This document shows, piece after piece, positions 20,007-28,427 of a stretch of 41,360 nucleotides of DNA (positions are counted from its first letter, which is position 1; every line of letters begins with the position of its first letter). Both the position numbers and the translations under genes were made by a program. The stretch is taken from positions 1-41,360 of the forward strand of contig NZ_QKYK01000041.1 of assembly GCF_003426815.1 (NCBI RefSeq), given 5' to 3'. The notes under the pieces are model-generated. The model searched no databases and was not told the DNA's origin. It was given only the letters and a program-made list of their open reading frames with translations. Source of the DNA: Desertimonas flava (lineage in GTDB: Bacteria; Actinomycetota; Acidimicrobiia; Acidimicrobiales; Ilumatobacteraceae).

Positions 20007-21095
20007 CTACACGTTGAAGCGGAACTCCATCACGTCGCCGTCCTGCACGATGTAGTCCTTGCCCTCGAGGCGGATCTTGCCCAGTTCCTTGGCCTTGGTC
20101 CAGCTGCCGATGTCGAGCAACTCGTCCCAGCGGATGACCTCGGCCTTGATGAACCCGCGCTGGAAGTCGGTGTGGATCCGGCCCGCAGCCTGCGGCGCGG
20201 TGGATCCCTCGTGGAACGTCCAGGCCCGCGACTCCTTGTCGCCGGTGGTCAGGAACGTCCGCAGCCCGAGCAGGTGATAGGCGCTGCGCACCATGCGGAA
20301 GAGGGCTCCCTCGCCGAGACCGAAGCCCTCGAGCATCTCAGCCCGCTCGACCGGGTCGGTGATGGCCGCAGCCTCCGCCTCGAGCTGGACGCACATGCCG
20401 ATCACCTCGACGTTGTCGCCGGCATCGTTGAACTCGGCGGCCACCTTGGCCTCGGCCTCGGGGATCGAGTCGAGCTCGTTCTCGCCGACGTTGACCACGG
20501 CCAGCACGCGCCGCGACGTCAGCAGGAAGTGCGGCGCCAACTGCTCGCGCTGATCGGCGGTGAGCCCCGCCCGGTACAGCGGCCGGCCCTCGCTGAGCGC
20601 GGCGTTGGCGGCGCGGAGGGCGTCGACCTCGTCGCCGAGCCCCTTGTTCAGCTTCGACTGGCGCTCGGCCTGGGCGAGGCGCTTCTCGACGGTCTCCAGG
20701 TCGGCGAGCGCCAGCTCGATCTCGACGACACGGAGGTGCTCGAGCGGGTCGGAGGGGCCCGGGACGTCGTCGTCCTCGAACGCTCGGAGCACGAACACCA
20801 CGGCGTCGACCTCGCGGATGTTGGCGAGGAACCGGTTGCCGAGGCCCTCGCCCTTGCTCGCCCCCTCGACGAGGCCACCGATGTCGACCACCTCGACCGC
20901 GGCGTGCACGACGTTGCGGCTCTTCGACATCTCGGCGAGTCGGTCGAGGCGATCGTCGGGCACCTTGGCGACGCCGATGTTGGGGTCCTTGGTGGCGAAC
21001 GCGTAGGGCGCGGCGAGGGCGCCGCCACCGGTGAGGGCGTTGTACAGGGAGCTCTTCCCGGCATTCGGTAGGCCGACGAGTCCGAAGCGTTCCAT
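20007..21095 (-). CDS. ychF: Ribosome-binding GTPase/ATPase YchF
   Basis: YchF is a universally conserved Obg-family P-loop protein that prefers ATP and binds ribosomes. The 362-residue product shows the P-loop GLVGLPNAGKSSLYNAL, VVDIGGLVEGASKGEGLGNR, FLANIREVDAVVFVLRAFED, a helical domain with QAERQSKLNKG, and the C-terminal TGS domain (TFLTTGDKESRAWTF, TAPQAAGRIHTDFQRGFIKA, DYIVQDGDVMEFRFNV). TATCGT (complement of 21103-21108) ends 7 bases before the ATG. Its last 18 bases before the stop are duplicated at 19133-19150. Confidence 0.97.
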   Translation of the reverse strand: MERFGLVGLPNAGKSSLYNALTGGGALAAPYAFATKDPNIGVAKVPDDRLDRLAEMSKSRNVVHAAVEVVDIGGLVEGASKGEGLGNRFLANIREVDAVVFVLRAFEDDDVPGPSDPLEHLRVVEIELALADLETVEKRLAQAERQSKLNKGLGDEVDALRAANAALSEGRPLYRAGLTADQREQLAPHFLLTSRRVLAVVNVGENELDSIPEAEAKVAAEFNDAGDNVEVIGMCVQLEAEAAAITDPVERAEMLEGFGLGEGALFRMVRSAYHLLGLRTFLTTGDKESRAWTFHEGSTAPQAAGRIHTDFQRGFIKAEVIRWDELLDIGSWTKAKELGKIRLEGKDYIVQDGDVMEFRFNV

Positions 21096-21154
21096 CGGGC
21101 CGACGATACGGGCCAGGCGTCGAGAAATTCGCCGCGCCGCTTGGTGCAGTTTCC

Positions 21155-21160
21155 TAGCTT
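21155..21160 (+). promoter_or_regulatory. -10 element (TAGCTT) of the acidic-protein gene
   Basis: TAGCTT lies 35 bases before the ATG at 21196, leaving a short leader with GGGAGG at 21182-21187. The same hexamer serves mfd's neighbour at 3773-3778 and probably the gene at 25101 (25042-25047). Confidence 0.4.
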
Positions 21161-21195
21161 CTGGCGCGCCAGGCGATCCCCGGGAGGCTTCACAG

Positions 21196-21483
21196 ATGTC
21201 TGACAACTTTCGGCGCAGCCGGGACACGGCCGATGACGGCCCCCCCGACGCGGACGATGGGCTGTCCGACGAGTTCGACATCGAGGCGCTGAGGGGCGGC
21301 GGGGCGGCGGACGTCGGGGGAGAGGACCCGTGGTCGACCGACGACGCCGTGTCGTTCGACGACGAACCGGGTCTCTTCGATGACGGCGTCCTCGGTGGGG
21401 TCGACGGACGGCTCGACGAGTCCTTCCACGACAGCCCCGACGACGGCCCCGACGGCGGCTGGGCCAGCGACGCTTCGATCTGA
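21196..21483 (+). CDS. Small acidic protein of unknown function
   Basis: The 95-residue product (MSDNFRRSRDTADDG...) is dominated by Asp, Gly and Ser, has almost no hydrophobic core and ends GGWASDASI. It is predicted to be disordered and cytoplasmic. GGGAGG eight bases before the ATG is a good Shine-Dalgarno sequence, and codon third positions are GC-rich. It is divergent from ychF and shares a 100-base intergenic region with it. I do not recognise it. Confidence 0.6.
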   Translation: MSDNFRRSRDTADDGPPDADDGLSDEFDIEALRGGGAADVGGEDPWSTDDAVSFDDEPGLFDDGVLGGVDGRLDESFHDSPDDGPDGGWASDASI

Positions 21484-21507
21484 ACGGCTCGTGCCGGCCC
21501 GCAGGTC

Positions 21508-22158
21508 TCAGACCCGGCTGAACACGAGATCGACGGCTTCGGTCCCCAGGCGGGCGGCGACCCACGCCGCGGCGGCCACGCCGAGCACCTCCGGGGCCCG
21601 TCGTGCGCCGGCCAGTCGGAGAGCCCACGCCAGTACGACGGCGCCGATCGCCAACTCGACGGCGGCGACGCCGCGCAGCGTGTCGACACCGACCCACCAG
21701 AGCAGGTGCATCGCCTCGGCGACCAGCACCCCGCCCACCAGGGCCACGGCGGCCGGCCGCCCACGCGGCGAGTGGCGCGCCCAGAAGCCGGCGGCGCCGA
21801 ACACGGGACCGGCCACCACGCCGGCCGCGGACCAGATCAACGCCCCGCGGGGGCCGGAGCTGACCTGCTCGAAGAGGTCGACGGCCTCGTAGTACGTGAA
21901 CGAGGCGGCGACCAGCGTCGCCGCTCCGGCGGTCGCCGCGCGCCCGGCGCTCGACATCAGCGCCCCGACGACGAAGGCGGCCACGAGCCACGCCCCACCC
22001 GAGTTCGCCAACAAGGAGGCGGCGTCGTCGGGCAGGGCGCCCTGCCCGATCTGGGTGAGGATGCCGAGGATCACGCCAGCGGCGACGCCCGTCAGCAGGG
22101 CCGGAGCCACCCCGTTGGAGGGGACGGTGGTCGGGGGAGTGGTCGCCGGATGAGTCAC
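21508..22158 (-). CDS. Multi-pass membrane protein of unknown function
   Basis: The 216-residue product has about six hydrophobic segments from residue 17 on (VAPALLTGVAAGVILGILTQ, WLVAAFVVGALMSSAG, ALIWSAAGVVAGPVFGAAGF, and others). It resembles the small actinobacterial DUF6518-type membrane proteins, but I hold that only loosely. GTG 22158 is chosen because TACCGT (complement of 22166-22171) ends 7 bases upstream; longer in-frame starts exist at up to 22233 but would overlap the promoter of the divergent PHP gene. It is convergent with the acidic-protein gene. Confidence 0.65.
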   Translation of the reverse strand: MTHPATTPPTTVPSNGVAPALLTGVAAGVILGILTQIGQGALPDDAASLLANSGGAWLVAAFVVGALMSSAGRAATAGAATLVAASFTYYEAVDLFEQVSSGPRGALIWSAAGVVAGPVFGAAGFWARHSPRGRPAAVALVGGVLVAEAMHLLWWVGVDTLRGVAAVELAIGAVVLAWALRLAGARRAPEVLGVAAAAWVAARLGTEAVDLVFSRV

Positions 22159-22259
22159 GGGGTCGACGGTACGAAGCGATGGTCCTCGCGGCATCGACCG
22201 GACGGCGGAACCTCGGACCCCGGCCTCCACCACATGGCCGAGGTTCGTAGTCTGGAGCC

Positions 22260-23261
22260 GTGACCCCGCTCGAAGCGCTCGACCGTGTCGTCCACTGCCT
22301 CGACCGGGCCCACGTGGGCGGCTTCAAGGCCAAGGCCTTCGTCAGGGCGCGAGACGTGGTCCGCAACACCCCGGCCGACGAGATCGCCGAACGGGCGGCC
22401 AAGGGCACGCTCACGGCGCTCGACGGCATCGGCGACTCGACGGCGAAGGTGATCACCGAAGCGCTCGCCGGCGGCACCCCGTCGTATCTCACCAAGCTCG
22501 AGGCCGAGACGCAGCTCGAGCTGAGCGACGCCGCCCGCCCCTACCGTGAGGCGCTCCGGGGCGACTGCCACCTGCACTCCACGTGGAGCGACGGCGGTGC
22601 CACGATCGACGCGATGGCCGAGACGGCGATCGCCCTCGGCCACGAGTACATGGTGCTCACCGACCACTCCGCGCGACTCACGATCGCCCACGGGCTCGAC
22701 CGCGACCGCCTGCTCCAGCAGCTCGACGTCATCGCCGGCCTCAACGCCGAGCTGGCCCCGTTCCGCATCCTCACGGGGATGGAGGTCGACATCAACGAAG
22801 ACGGGTCGCTCGACCTCGAGGACGACCTGCTGGAGGGGCTCGACGTCGTCGTGGCGAGCGTCCACTCCAAGTTGCGGTCACCGGCGCCCGAGATGACGCT
22901 GCGGATGGTCCGCGCCGTCATCTCGCCTCACGTCGACATCCTCGGTCATTGCACCGGTCGGCTGATCGAGAAGCGCCCACCGTCGGTCTTCGACGCCGCC
23001 GCCGTCTTCGACGCGTGTGCCGAGTTCGGCACGGCAGTCGAGATCAACTCCCGTCCGGAGCGGCTCGACCCGCCCTACGAGCTCCTCGAGCGGGCGATCG
23101 CCGCCGGCTGCTGGTTCTCGATCGACAGCGACGCTCATGCCACGGGTCAGCTCGAATGGCAGCCCAACGGCTGTGAGCGGGCGGCTCACTGCGAGGTGCC
23201 GATCGACCGCATCGTCAACACGATGAGCGCCGACGACCTGCTGGAGTGGACCCGCAACTGA
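22260..23261 (+). CDS. PHP-domain phosphoesterase with N-terminal helix-hairpin-helix region (PolX-like)
   Basis: The 333-residue protein has an N-terminal HhH region (FKAKAFVRARDVV, LDGIGDSTAKVITEALAGG), like the 8-kDa part of family X polymerases. A PHP domain follows: GDCHLHSTWSDG near residue 101, MVLTDHS, GMEVDINEDG, VASVHSK, LGHCTGR and DSDAHATGQ, supplying the metal-binding His and Asp residues. The polymerase palm and fingers of PolX are absent. A DNA-repair 3'-phosphoesterase or nuclease role is a reasonable inference; histidinol-phosphatase activity is the alternative. TAGTCT at 22248-22253 ends 6 bases before GTG 22260. Confidence 0.82.
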   Translation: MTPLEALDRVVHCLDRAHVGGFKAKAFVRARDVVRNTPADEIAERAAKGTLTALDGIGDSTAKVITEALAGGTPSYLTKLEAETQLELSDAARPYREALRGDCHLHSTWSDGGATIDAMAETAIALGHEYMVLTDHSARLTIAHGLDRDRLLQQLDVIAGLNAELAPFRILTGMEVDINEDGSLDLEDDLLEGLDVVVASVHSKLRSPAPEMTLRMVRAVISPHVDILGHCTGRLIEKRPPSVFDAAAVFDACAEFGTAVEINSRPERLDPPYELLERAIAAGCWFSIDSDAHATGQLEWQPNGCERAAHCEVPIDRIVNTMSADDLLEWTRN

Positions 23262-23271
23262 GCGGGCGGCG

Positions 23272-24435
23272 TCAACCGGCGCCGAGGAGGGCGCCGTACG
23301 TCGCGAGCAGCAGGCCCATGCCGCGATCGTCGCCGAGCGTGCCGCCGGCCATCCTGTTCATCACGTAGCTGAACGTCATCCGGGCGTCGATGTCGATCAC
23401 GGTGATCGACCCGCCCCAGCCGCCCCAGAAGCACGAGCGGGGGTTCGGCAGCGGCACGAACTCGCTCGGCAATCCGAACCCGATGCCGTGCCGCATGGGA
23501 ATGCCGAACACCTGATCGGTCCAGTTCCACTGCTCGTCGAACACCGGGTCGGCACCGGTCGGCGAGAGCAGCTTCACGCCGCGGAGCGTCCCGCCGCACG
23601 CCATCGGGGCGTGGATCTGGGCCAGCGAGCGAGCGTTGCCGTGACCGCCCGCCGCCGGGATCTCGGCCCGGCGCCACGGCGCCGTGTTGGCCTGCTCGGC
23701 CTCGAGCTTCACGCCACCGATCGCGCGGAACGCGATCGAGGTCGGGTCGGCCGGTGGGACGAAGGGCTCCCTGGGCGGGATCACGTGTCCGATGCGGTGG
23801 TGGTGCTCGTCGGGGGTGCCGATGTGGAAGTCGACACCGAGCGGGCCGGTGATCTCGGCCCGCACGAACTCGCCGATCGTCTGCCCGGTGACCCGGCGCA
23901 CCAGCTCCCCCTCGAGATAGCCCTGGGTCAGCGCGTGGTAGCCCGAGGCCGTGCCCGGCTCCCACCACGGGGTCATCGCCGCCAGCACGCCGGTCGCCTT
24001 GTCCCAGTCGTAGAGCTCCTCGGGATCGATCGGGGGGTCCCAGGTCGGCAAGCCGGCGCTGTGGGCCATCACGTGACGCACGAGCACGCCGGATTTGTCG
24101 TTCACGGCGAACTCCGGCCACACCTTGGCGACCGGCGCGTAGAGGTCGATCTCGTTCTGGTCGGCGAGCATCAACAGGGCGAGGGCGGAGACGGTCTTGG
24201 TGTTCGACCAGACGTTGACGATGGTGTCGGCCTGCCACGGCGCGCCGGTGTCGTTGCCGGTGTTCGCCGCGTCGGTGTCGACGGTGCCGCCCCAGAGGTC
24301 GACGACGAGCTCGCCCTCGATCGTCACGGCGACCGAGGCGCCGACGTCGGCGATCGCCCGCTCGGGGTCGAAGTTGTTCTCGAACGCGCCGCGCACGGCA
24401 TCGAATCGGCTGTCGCAGGTTCCCCCGAGCTCCAT
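23272..24435 (-). CDS. Serine hydrolase of the beta-lactamase/esterase VIII family
   Basis: The 387-residue protein has the SxxK catalytic motif in NVWSNTKTVSALALLML near residue 77 and a Tyr motif in TASGYHALTQGYLEGELV. A GGWGGS segment near the C-terminus takes the place of the KTG box. The opening RFDAVRGAFENNF and VVDLWGG are typical of LipE/EstB-like esterases. No signal peptide is seen, so a cytoplasmic esterase is more likely than a penicillin-binding enzyme; the substrate is unknown. The ATG at 24435 has TAACGT (complement of 24442-24447) 6 bases upstream. It is divergent from the glutathione peroxidase gene with only 45 bases between starts. Confidence 0.85.
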   Translation of the reverse strand: MELGGTCDSRFDAVRGAFENNFDPERAIADVGASVAVTIEGELVVDLWGGTVDTDAANTGNDTGAPWQADTIVNVWSNTKTVSALALLMLADQNEIDLYAPVAKVWPEFAVNDKSGVLVRHVMAHSAGLPTWDPPIDPEELYDWDKATGVLAAMTPWWEPGTASGYHALTQGYLEGELVRRVTGQTIGEFVRAEITGPLGVDFHIGTPDEHHHRIGHVIPPREPFVPPADPTSIAFRAIGGVKLEAEQANTAPWRRAEIPAAGGHGNARSLAQIHAPMACGGTLRGVKLLSPTGADPVFDEQWNWTDQVFGIPMRHGIGFGLPSEFVPLPNPRSCFWGGWGGSITVIDIDARMTFSYVMNRMAGGTLGDDRGMGLLLATYGALLGAG

Positions 24436-24480
24436 GCGCCGACGTTACGCGGTGGCGTGCCGGTGCGGCATGCTGGAGCC

Positions 24481-24963
<483 letters not shown>

Positions 24964-25041
24964 CGGCCTGCCCGGCGCCGCCGCGACGGTCGCCCATGCG
25001 GGCGACTCTCGTCGAGTTGGGGCAGTCGAGGAGGCACCCAC

Positions 25042-25047
25042 TAGCTT
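25042..25047 (+). promoter_or_regulatory. -10 element (TAGCTT) of the 25101 gene
   Basis: TAGCTT lies 53 bases before GTG 25101. The resulting leader includes GAGGTG at 25090-25095, a plausible ribosome-binding site. Nothing else is seen in the 137-base gap after the glutathione peroxidase gene. Confidence 0.35.
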
Positions 25048-25100
25048 CCGCCCATCCGGGCGCACCGTGTGTTCGGGTGGGAACAGAACGAGGTGCGACA

Positions 25101-25829
25101 GTGGAGAACTGTCCTGTATTGCCGGCGACCGGCATGTCCGCGACCGCCTTGGTGGTGCTCGCAGCCATTGCCCTGCTCACCGGCATCGTGCTGATCAACC
25201 TGACACGGCGACGGAGCATCGTCGCCGTGCTCGCTGTCGCCACGATGTCCGTCATCGGCGCTGGCCCCGTCGACGCCGCGACGAGTTGTCCACCGTCCAC
25301 GACGTCCACGACGTCCACCTCCATCTCCACCTCCACCTCCACCTCCAGCACGGTGCCGCTGCCGGTCGTCGTGCCGACGAGCGAGGTGGCGACCACGTCG
25401 CCGCCACCATCCACCGTCGCGACCACGGCTCCGACGACGACGACGACGAGCCCAGCGTCGACGACGTCGACCTCAACGTCGACCTCGACGTCGACCACGT
25501 CGACCTCGACGAGTTCCACATCGACGACAACGATTCCGCTCAGCCGGGAGGTCACGGTCTCGTTCCGGCCCACCGCGACGGCACCGTTCTGCTCGGTGAT
25601 CGTCACGATGGCCGGGTTCGCTCCGGACACGGACTACACCGTGACGGTCGACAACGACTCCGATGTCGGCCCGTTTCCCGGCTCCCCGTGGGCCTATTCC
25701 GTCACGACGGACGGTGCCGGCGCTGCCGAGTTGACGACGGTCATCTACTCCGAGGCGGACCCGTACCACGACGTCTTCCGCGCAACCGTGGACGGGGGCA
25801 GCTCCGCTTGGGTCCCGATCAGCTGCTGA
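25101..25829 (+). CDS. Secreted Thr/Ser-rich protein with an N-terminal LPATG sortase-like signal
   Basis: The 242-residue product begins oddly. LPATG at residues 7-11, a hydrophobic stretch (13-34) and RRR (36-38) form what looks like a complete C-terminal sorting signal, but at the N-terminus. A second hydrophobic stretch (SIVAVLAVATMSVIGAGPVD) and an AxA-like site near residue 60 follow; these look like a signal peptide. Next come about 95 residues of Thr/Ser/Pro linker and a C-terminal beta-rich domain (VTVSFRPTATAPFCSVIVTM, CSVIV...PISC, probably a disulfide). GTG 25101 has GAGGTG upstream. An internal GTG (VLINLTRRRS) would remove the LPATG segment. Function unknown. Confidence 0.65.
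   Translation: MENCPVLPATGMSATALVVLAAIALLTGIVLINLTRRRSIVAVLAVATMSVIGAGPVDAATSCPPSTTSTTSTSISTSTSTSSTVPLPVVVPTSEVATTSPPPSTVATTAPTTTTTSPASTTSTSTSTSTSTTSTSTSSTSTTTIPLSREVTVSFRPTATAPFCSVIVTMAGFAPDTDYTVTVDNDSDVGPFPGSPWAYSVTTDGAGAAELTTVIYSEADPYHDVFRATVDGGSSAWVPISC
25290..25533 (+). repeat. Simple-sequence Thr/Ser-coding repeats
   Basis: Two tracts of short repeats, about 25290-25348 (TCCACG/TCCACC units) and 25430-25533 (GACGTC/GACCTC units), encode the Thr/Ser linker of the 25101 protein. Both are prone to slippage in multiples of three and would change only linker length. Confidence 0.8.
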
Positions 25830-25918
25830 TTCGATCGTCCCCGCTGTGACGCCGACGGCGACGCCGTTCACCGTTCTCCCAGTTCGGGACGACCGGTACA
25901 CCGTTAGGCTGGTCCGCT

Positions 25919-26005
25919 ATGTCGAAGAAGACCAAGAAGAAGAAGGCCAAGCTGCGCCGCACCAAGGCGAACCACGGCAAGCGCCCCAACATGGGCCGCG
26001 GCTGA
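25919..26005 (+). CDS. Ribosomal protein bL37 (28 residues)
   Basis: The tiny gene encodes MSKKTKKKKAKLRRTKANHG followed by KRPNMGRG. The KANHGKRPN block is, to my knowledge, the signature of the small actinobacterial large-subunit protein bL37, found in mycobacterial ribosome structures. The product is extremely basic, as expected for an rRNA-binding peptide. TAGGCT at 25905-25910 ends 8 bases before the ATG. The mycobacterial protein is about 24 residues long; this one has four extra residues after the block. It is likely to be missed by automatic gene callers because of its size. Confidence 0.78.
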   Translation: MSKKTKKKKAKLRRTKANHGKRPNMGRG

Positions 26006-26035
26006 CGCCACGCTCCACGACGTGACCGGGCGGCT

Positions 26036-28120
26036 GTGACTGGGTCGACGAACGTCCCGCCCTCGCGGCGTGAGGACGTCGTCGACGACTATCACGGCAC
26101 CCCGGTCGCCGACCCGTACCGCTGGTTGGAGGCCGGCGACGCCGCCGAGGTGACCGACTGGGTGGAGCGACAGAACGCCCTCACCCGCGGCGTGCTCGAC
26201 GACCCCGCCGGTCTCGGTGCCGATCGCGCCGTCTGGCACGGGCGGCTCGTCGACCTGATGCAGCTCCCCGTCGTGATGGGCGCCGTACGCCGCGACGACA
26301 CGCTGTTCACGTGGGAGCGACCGTCCGGCTCCGAGCAGTTCGTCCTCGCCCGCCGTTCGGCCGTCGACGCGGCGCTCGCTCCGGTCACCCTCGTCGATCC
26401 CGCCAGTCGGAGCGCCGACGCGGCGACGGCGATCGACTGGTTCGAGCCGAGTGACGACGGCGGCCTCGTCGCCATCGGCACCAGCGAGGGCGGCACCGAG
26501 AACTCGACGCTGCGCGTCGTCAGCGGATCCGACGGCAGCTCGGCCGGAACGCCCGGGGCCGACGAGATCCCCAACACGAGGGCGTGCAGCGTCGCGTGGG
26601 AGCCGGACGGTGCCGGATTCTTCTACACCCGCTACCCCGAAGGCGACCAGTACCACCGGACCGTGCACCACCATCGCCTCGGTGCCGCCTGGGCCGACGA
26701 CCCGGTGGTCTGGGCCGAGCACCCCGACCCGCAGGCGTGGCCGTCCGTCGACCTGTCACCGGACGGTCGCTGGCTGGTCGTCTCGGTGAGCGTCGGGTGG
26801 AGCCGTACCGATGTCCACGTGCTCGACCGCAGCACGGACCAGTGGACCACCGTCGTCGCCGGGGTCGAGGCCAACACCTATCTCGGGTTCAGCGCCGACG
26901 CTTCGGCCCTCGTCGGCACCACCACCATCGACGCGCCCCGCAACCGCGTCGTGCGCATCACGCTCGATCCGGAGACGCTCGGCGCCGGCCCGGAGTCGTG
27001 GGAGACCCTTGTCACCGAGCGCGACGACGTCATCGGCGCCGTGGGGTCCACCGCCGCCGGCCTCGTGATGGTCACCAGCCGGGCCGCAGTCGACTCCGTG
27101 TGGCGGCTCGACCACGACGGCGTACCGCTCGCCGACCGACCGATCGACCTCGGCGGCATCGTCACGGTCGACGGGGTCACCGTCAGCCGCCGCCACGACG
27201 ACTTCTTCGTGCTCGCCAACTCCTTCACCGCACCGCCGTCGCTGCGTCGCTGGACGCCCGACGGCAGTGTCGTCACGTGGGCACCGGATGTGCCCGACGC
27301 CTCGCTCGTCCCCGACCTGGTGGTGTCCCAGACGACCTACCCATCGCGCGACGGCACGGAGATCGGGCTGTTCCTCATCCATCGGGCCGATGTGGAACCG
27401 AACCCCGAGACCCCGACCATCCTCAACGGCTACGGCGGCTTCGCCATCTCGCTCGGACCGGCCTGGCAGCCGCGCATCGCCGCGTGGTGTGCCGCCGGCG
27501 GCGTCTACGCCGTCGCCGGGCTGCGCGGCGGCCTCGAGCACGGCGAGGCGTGGCACGAGGCCGGCAAGGGCCCCAACAAGCAGAACGTCTTCGACGACTT
27601 CCACGCTGCGGCCGACACCCTCGTCCACCGGGGGGTGACGAGCCGGGAGCACCTCGCCGTCTACGGCGGGTCGAACGGCGGACTGTTGATGGGCGTCGTG
27701 CTCACCCAGCGTCCCGACCTGTGCGCGGCCGTCCTCTGTGCCGTCCCGCTGCTCGACATGGTGCGCTTCCCGAAGTTCCTCATCGCCCGCCTCTGGACGA
27801 GCGAGTACGGCGACCCCGACGTGGCCGAGGAGTTCGGCTGGATCTTCCCGTACTCGCCCTACCATCACGTCACGCCGGGCACCGAGTACCCGGCCACCCT
27901 GATCCAGACGGCGGAGGGGGACACCCGGGTCGACCCCCTGCACGCCCGCAAGATGACCGCGCTGCTGCAGTGGGCGTCTCCTGCCCTCGACCGCAGGCCG
28001 ATCCTGCTGTTCCAGGAGGATCGGGCCGGTCACGGCGTGGGCAAGCCCGTCGCCAAGCAGGCGGACTCGATCGCCGACGGGCTCGCCTTCCTCGGCGCCC
28101 ACACGGGGCTCCACCCCTGA
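26036..28120 (+). CDS. Prolyl oligopeptidase family serine peptidase (S9A)
   Basis: The 694-residue product has the standard S9A length and order. It opens VVDDYHGTPVADPYRWLE; a seven-bladed propeller spans about residues 70-410, and an alpha/beta hydrolase domain follows. Catalytic residues are visible: Ser in YGGSNGGLLMG near residue 546, Asp in GDTRVDPLHARK near 630, and His in EDRAGHGVGKP near 668. No signal peptide is seen. The enzyme cleaves short peptides after proline, probably in the cytoplasm. The start GTG 26036 is 30 bases after the bL37 stop, so the two may share a transcript. Confidence 0.95.
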   Translation: MTGSTNVPPSRREDVVDDYHGTPVADPYRWLEAGDAAEVTDWVERQNALTRGVLDDPAGLGADRAVWHGRLVDLMQLPVVMGAVRRDDTLFTWERPSGSEQFVLARRSAVDAALAPVTLVDPASRSADAATAIDWFEPSDDGGLVAIGTSEGGTENSTLRVVSGSDGSSAGTPGADEIPNTRACSVAWEPDGAGFFYTRYPEGDQYHRTVHHHRLGAAWADDPVVWAEHPDPQAWPSVDLSPDGRWLVVSVSVGWSRTDVHVLDRSTDQWTTVVAGVEANTYLGFSADASALVGTTTIDAPRNRVVRITLDPETLGAGPESWETLVTERDDVIGAVGSTAAGLVMVTSRAAVDSVWRLDHDGVPLADRPIDLGGIVTVDGVTVSRRHDDFFVLANSFTAPPSLRRWTPDGSVVTWAPDVPDASLVPDLVVSQTTYPSRDGTEIGLFLIHRADVEPNPETPTILNGYGGFAISLGPAWQPRIAAWCAAGGVYAVAGLRGGLEHGEAWHEAGKGPNKQNVFDDFHAAADTLVHRGVTSREHLAVYGGSNGGLLMGVVLTQRPDLCAAVLCAVPLLDMVRFPKFLIARLWTSEYGDPDVAEEFGWIFPYSPYHHVTPGTEYPATLIQTAEGDTRVDPLHARKMTALLQWASPALDRRPILLFQEDRAGHGVGKPVAKQADSIADGLAFLGAHTGLHP

Positions 28121-28139
28121 GGGCGGCAATACTGGGGGC

Positions 28140-28421
28140 ATGACAGAGCAGCCAACCGGTTCGGACGACGAGCACCTGGAGCGCACCGTCGCCAACTCGG
28201 CACCGGGGTCGGCCATCAACCCGACCCCGGACGAGAAAGAAGCCCTGCTCGACGCCTACGACCTCGACGAGGACGGCAAGGTGTCGCTCGTCGAGGAAGC
28301 CCGCTCGGCGCTCGGTGTCGTCGACGCCCGGCTCGAGGAGTTCGCCGAGGAGCACGAGGGAGTCGTCGGCAAGCTCGCCGACGCCGCCCACAAGGTCGTC
28401 GACAAGCTCGACAACGACTGA
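28140..28421 (+). CDS. Small acidic protein with one EF-hand loop
   Basis: The 93-residue protein contains DLDEDGKVSLVE at residues 41-52. This matches a canonical EF-hand loop: D at 1, 3 and 5, G at 6, hydrophobic V at 8, S at 9 and E at 12. Flanking helices are predicted (DEKEALLDAY before, EARSALGVVDARLEEFAEEH after). The N-terminus is disordered. Calcium binding is inferred; a single EF-hand may pair by dimerisation. AATACT at 28128-28133 ends 6 bases before the ATG. It lies 6 bases upstream of the next gene, so the two form an operon. Confidence 0.75.
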   Translation: MTEQPTGSDDEHLERTVANSAPGSAINPTPDEKEALLDAYDLDEDGKVSLVEEARSALGVVDARLEEFAEEHEGVVGKLADAAHKVVDKLDND

Positions 28422-28427
28422 GCGCCG

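Larger units (their letters stand above)
19133..20025. mobile_element. Candidate small inserted element carrying vapBC at the 3' end of ychF
   Basis: The interval is bounded by identical 18-base direct repeats, the right one being the end of ychF. This is the footprint expected when an element integrates at a gene's 3' end and restores the stop codon. It holds only the vapB-vapC pair plus about 144 non-coding bases (19151-19294), in which a small GGTCAGCCTGACC palindrome (19260-19272) is the only structure seen. No integrase is present, so it would be a passive or decayed element. A one-off segmental duplication is the alternative. Confidence 0.5.
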
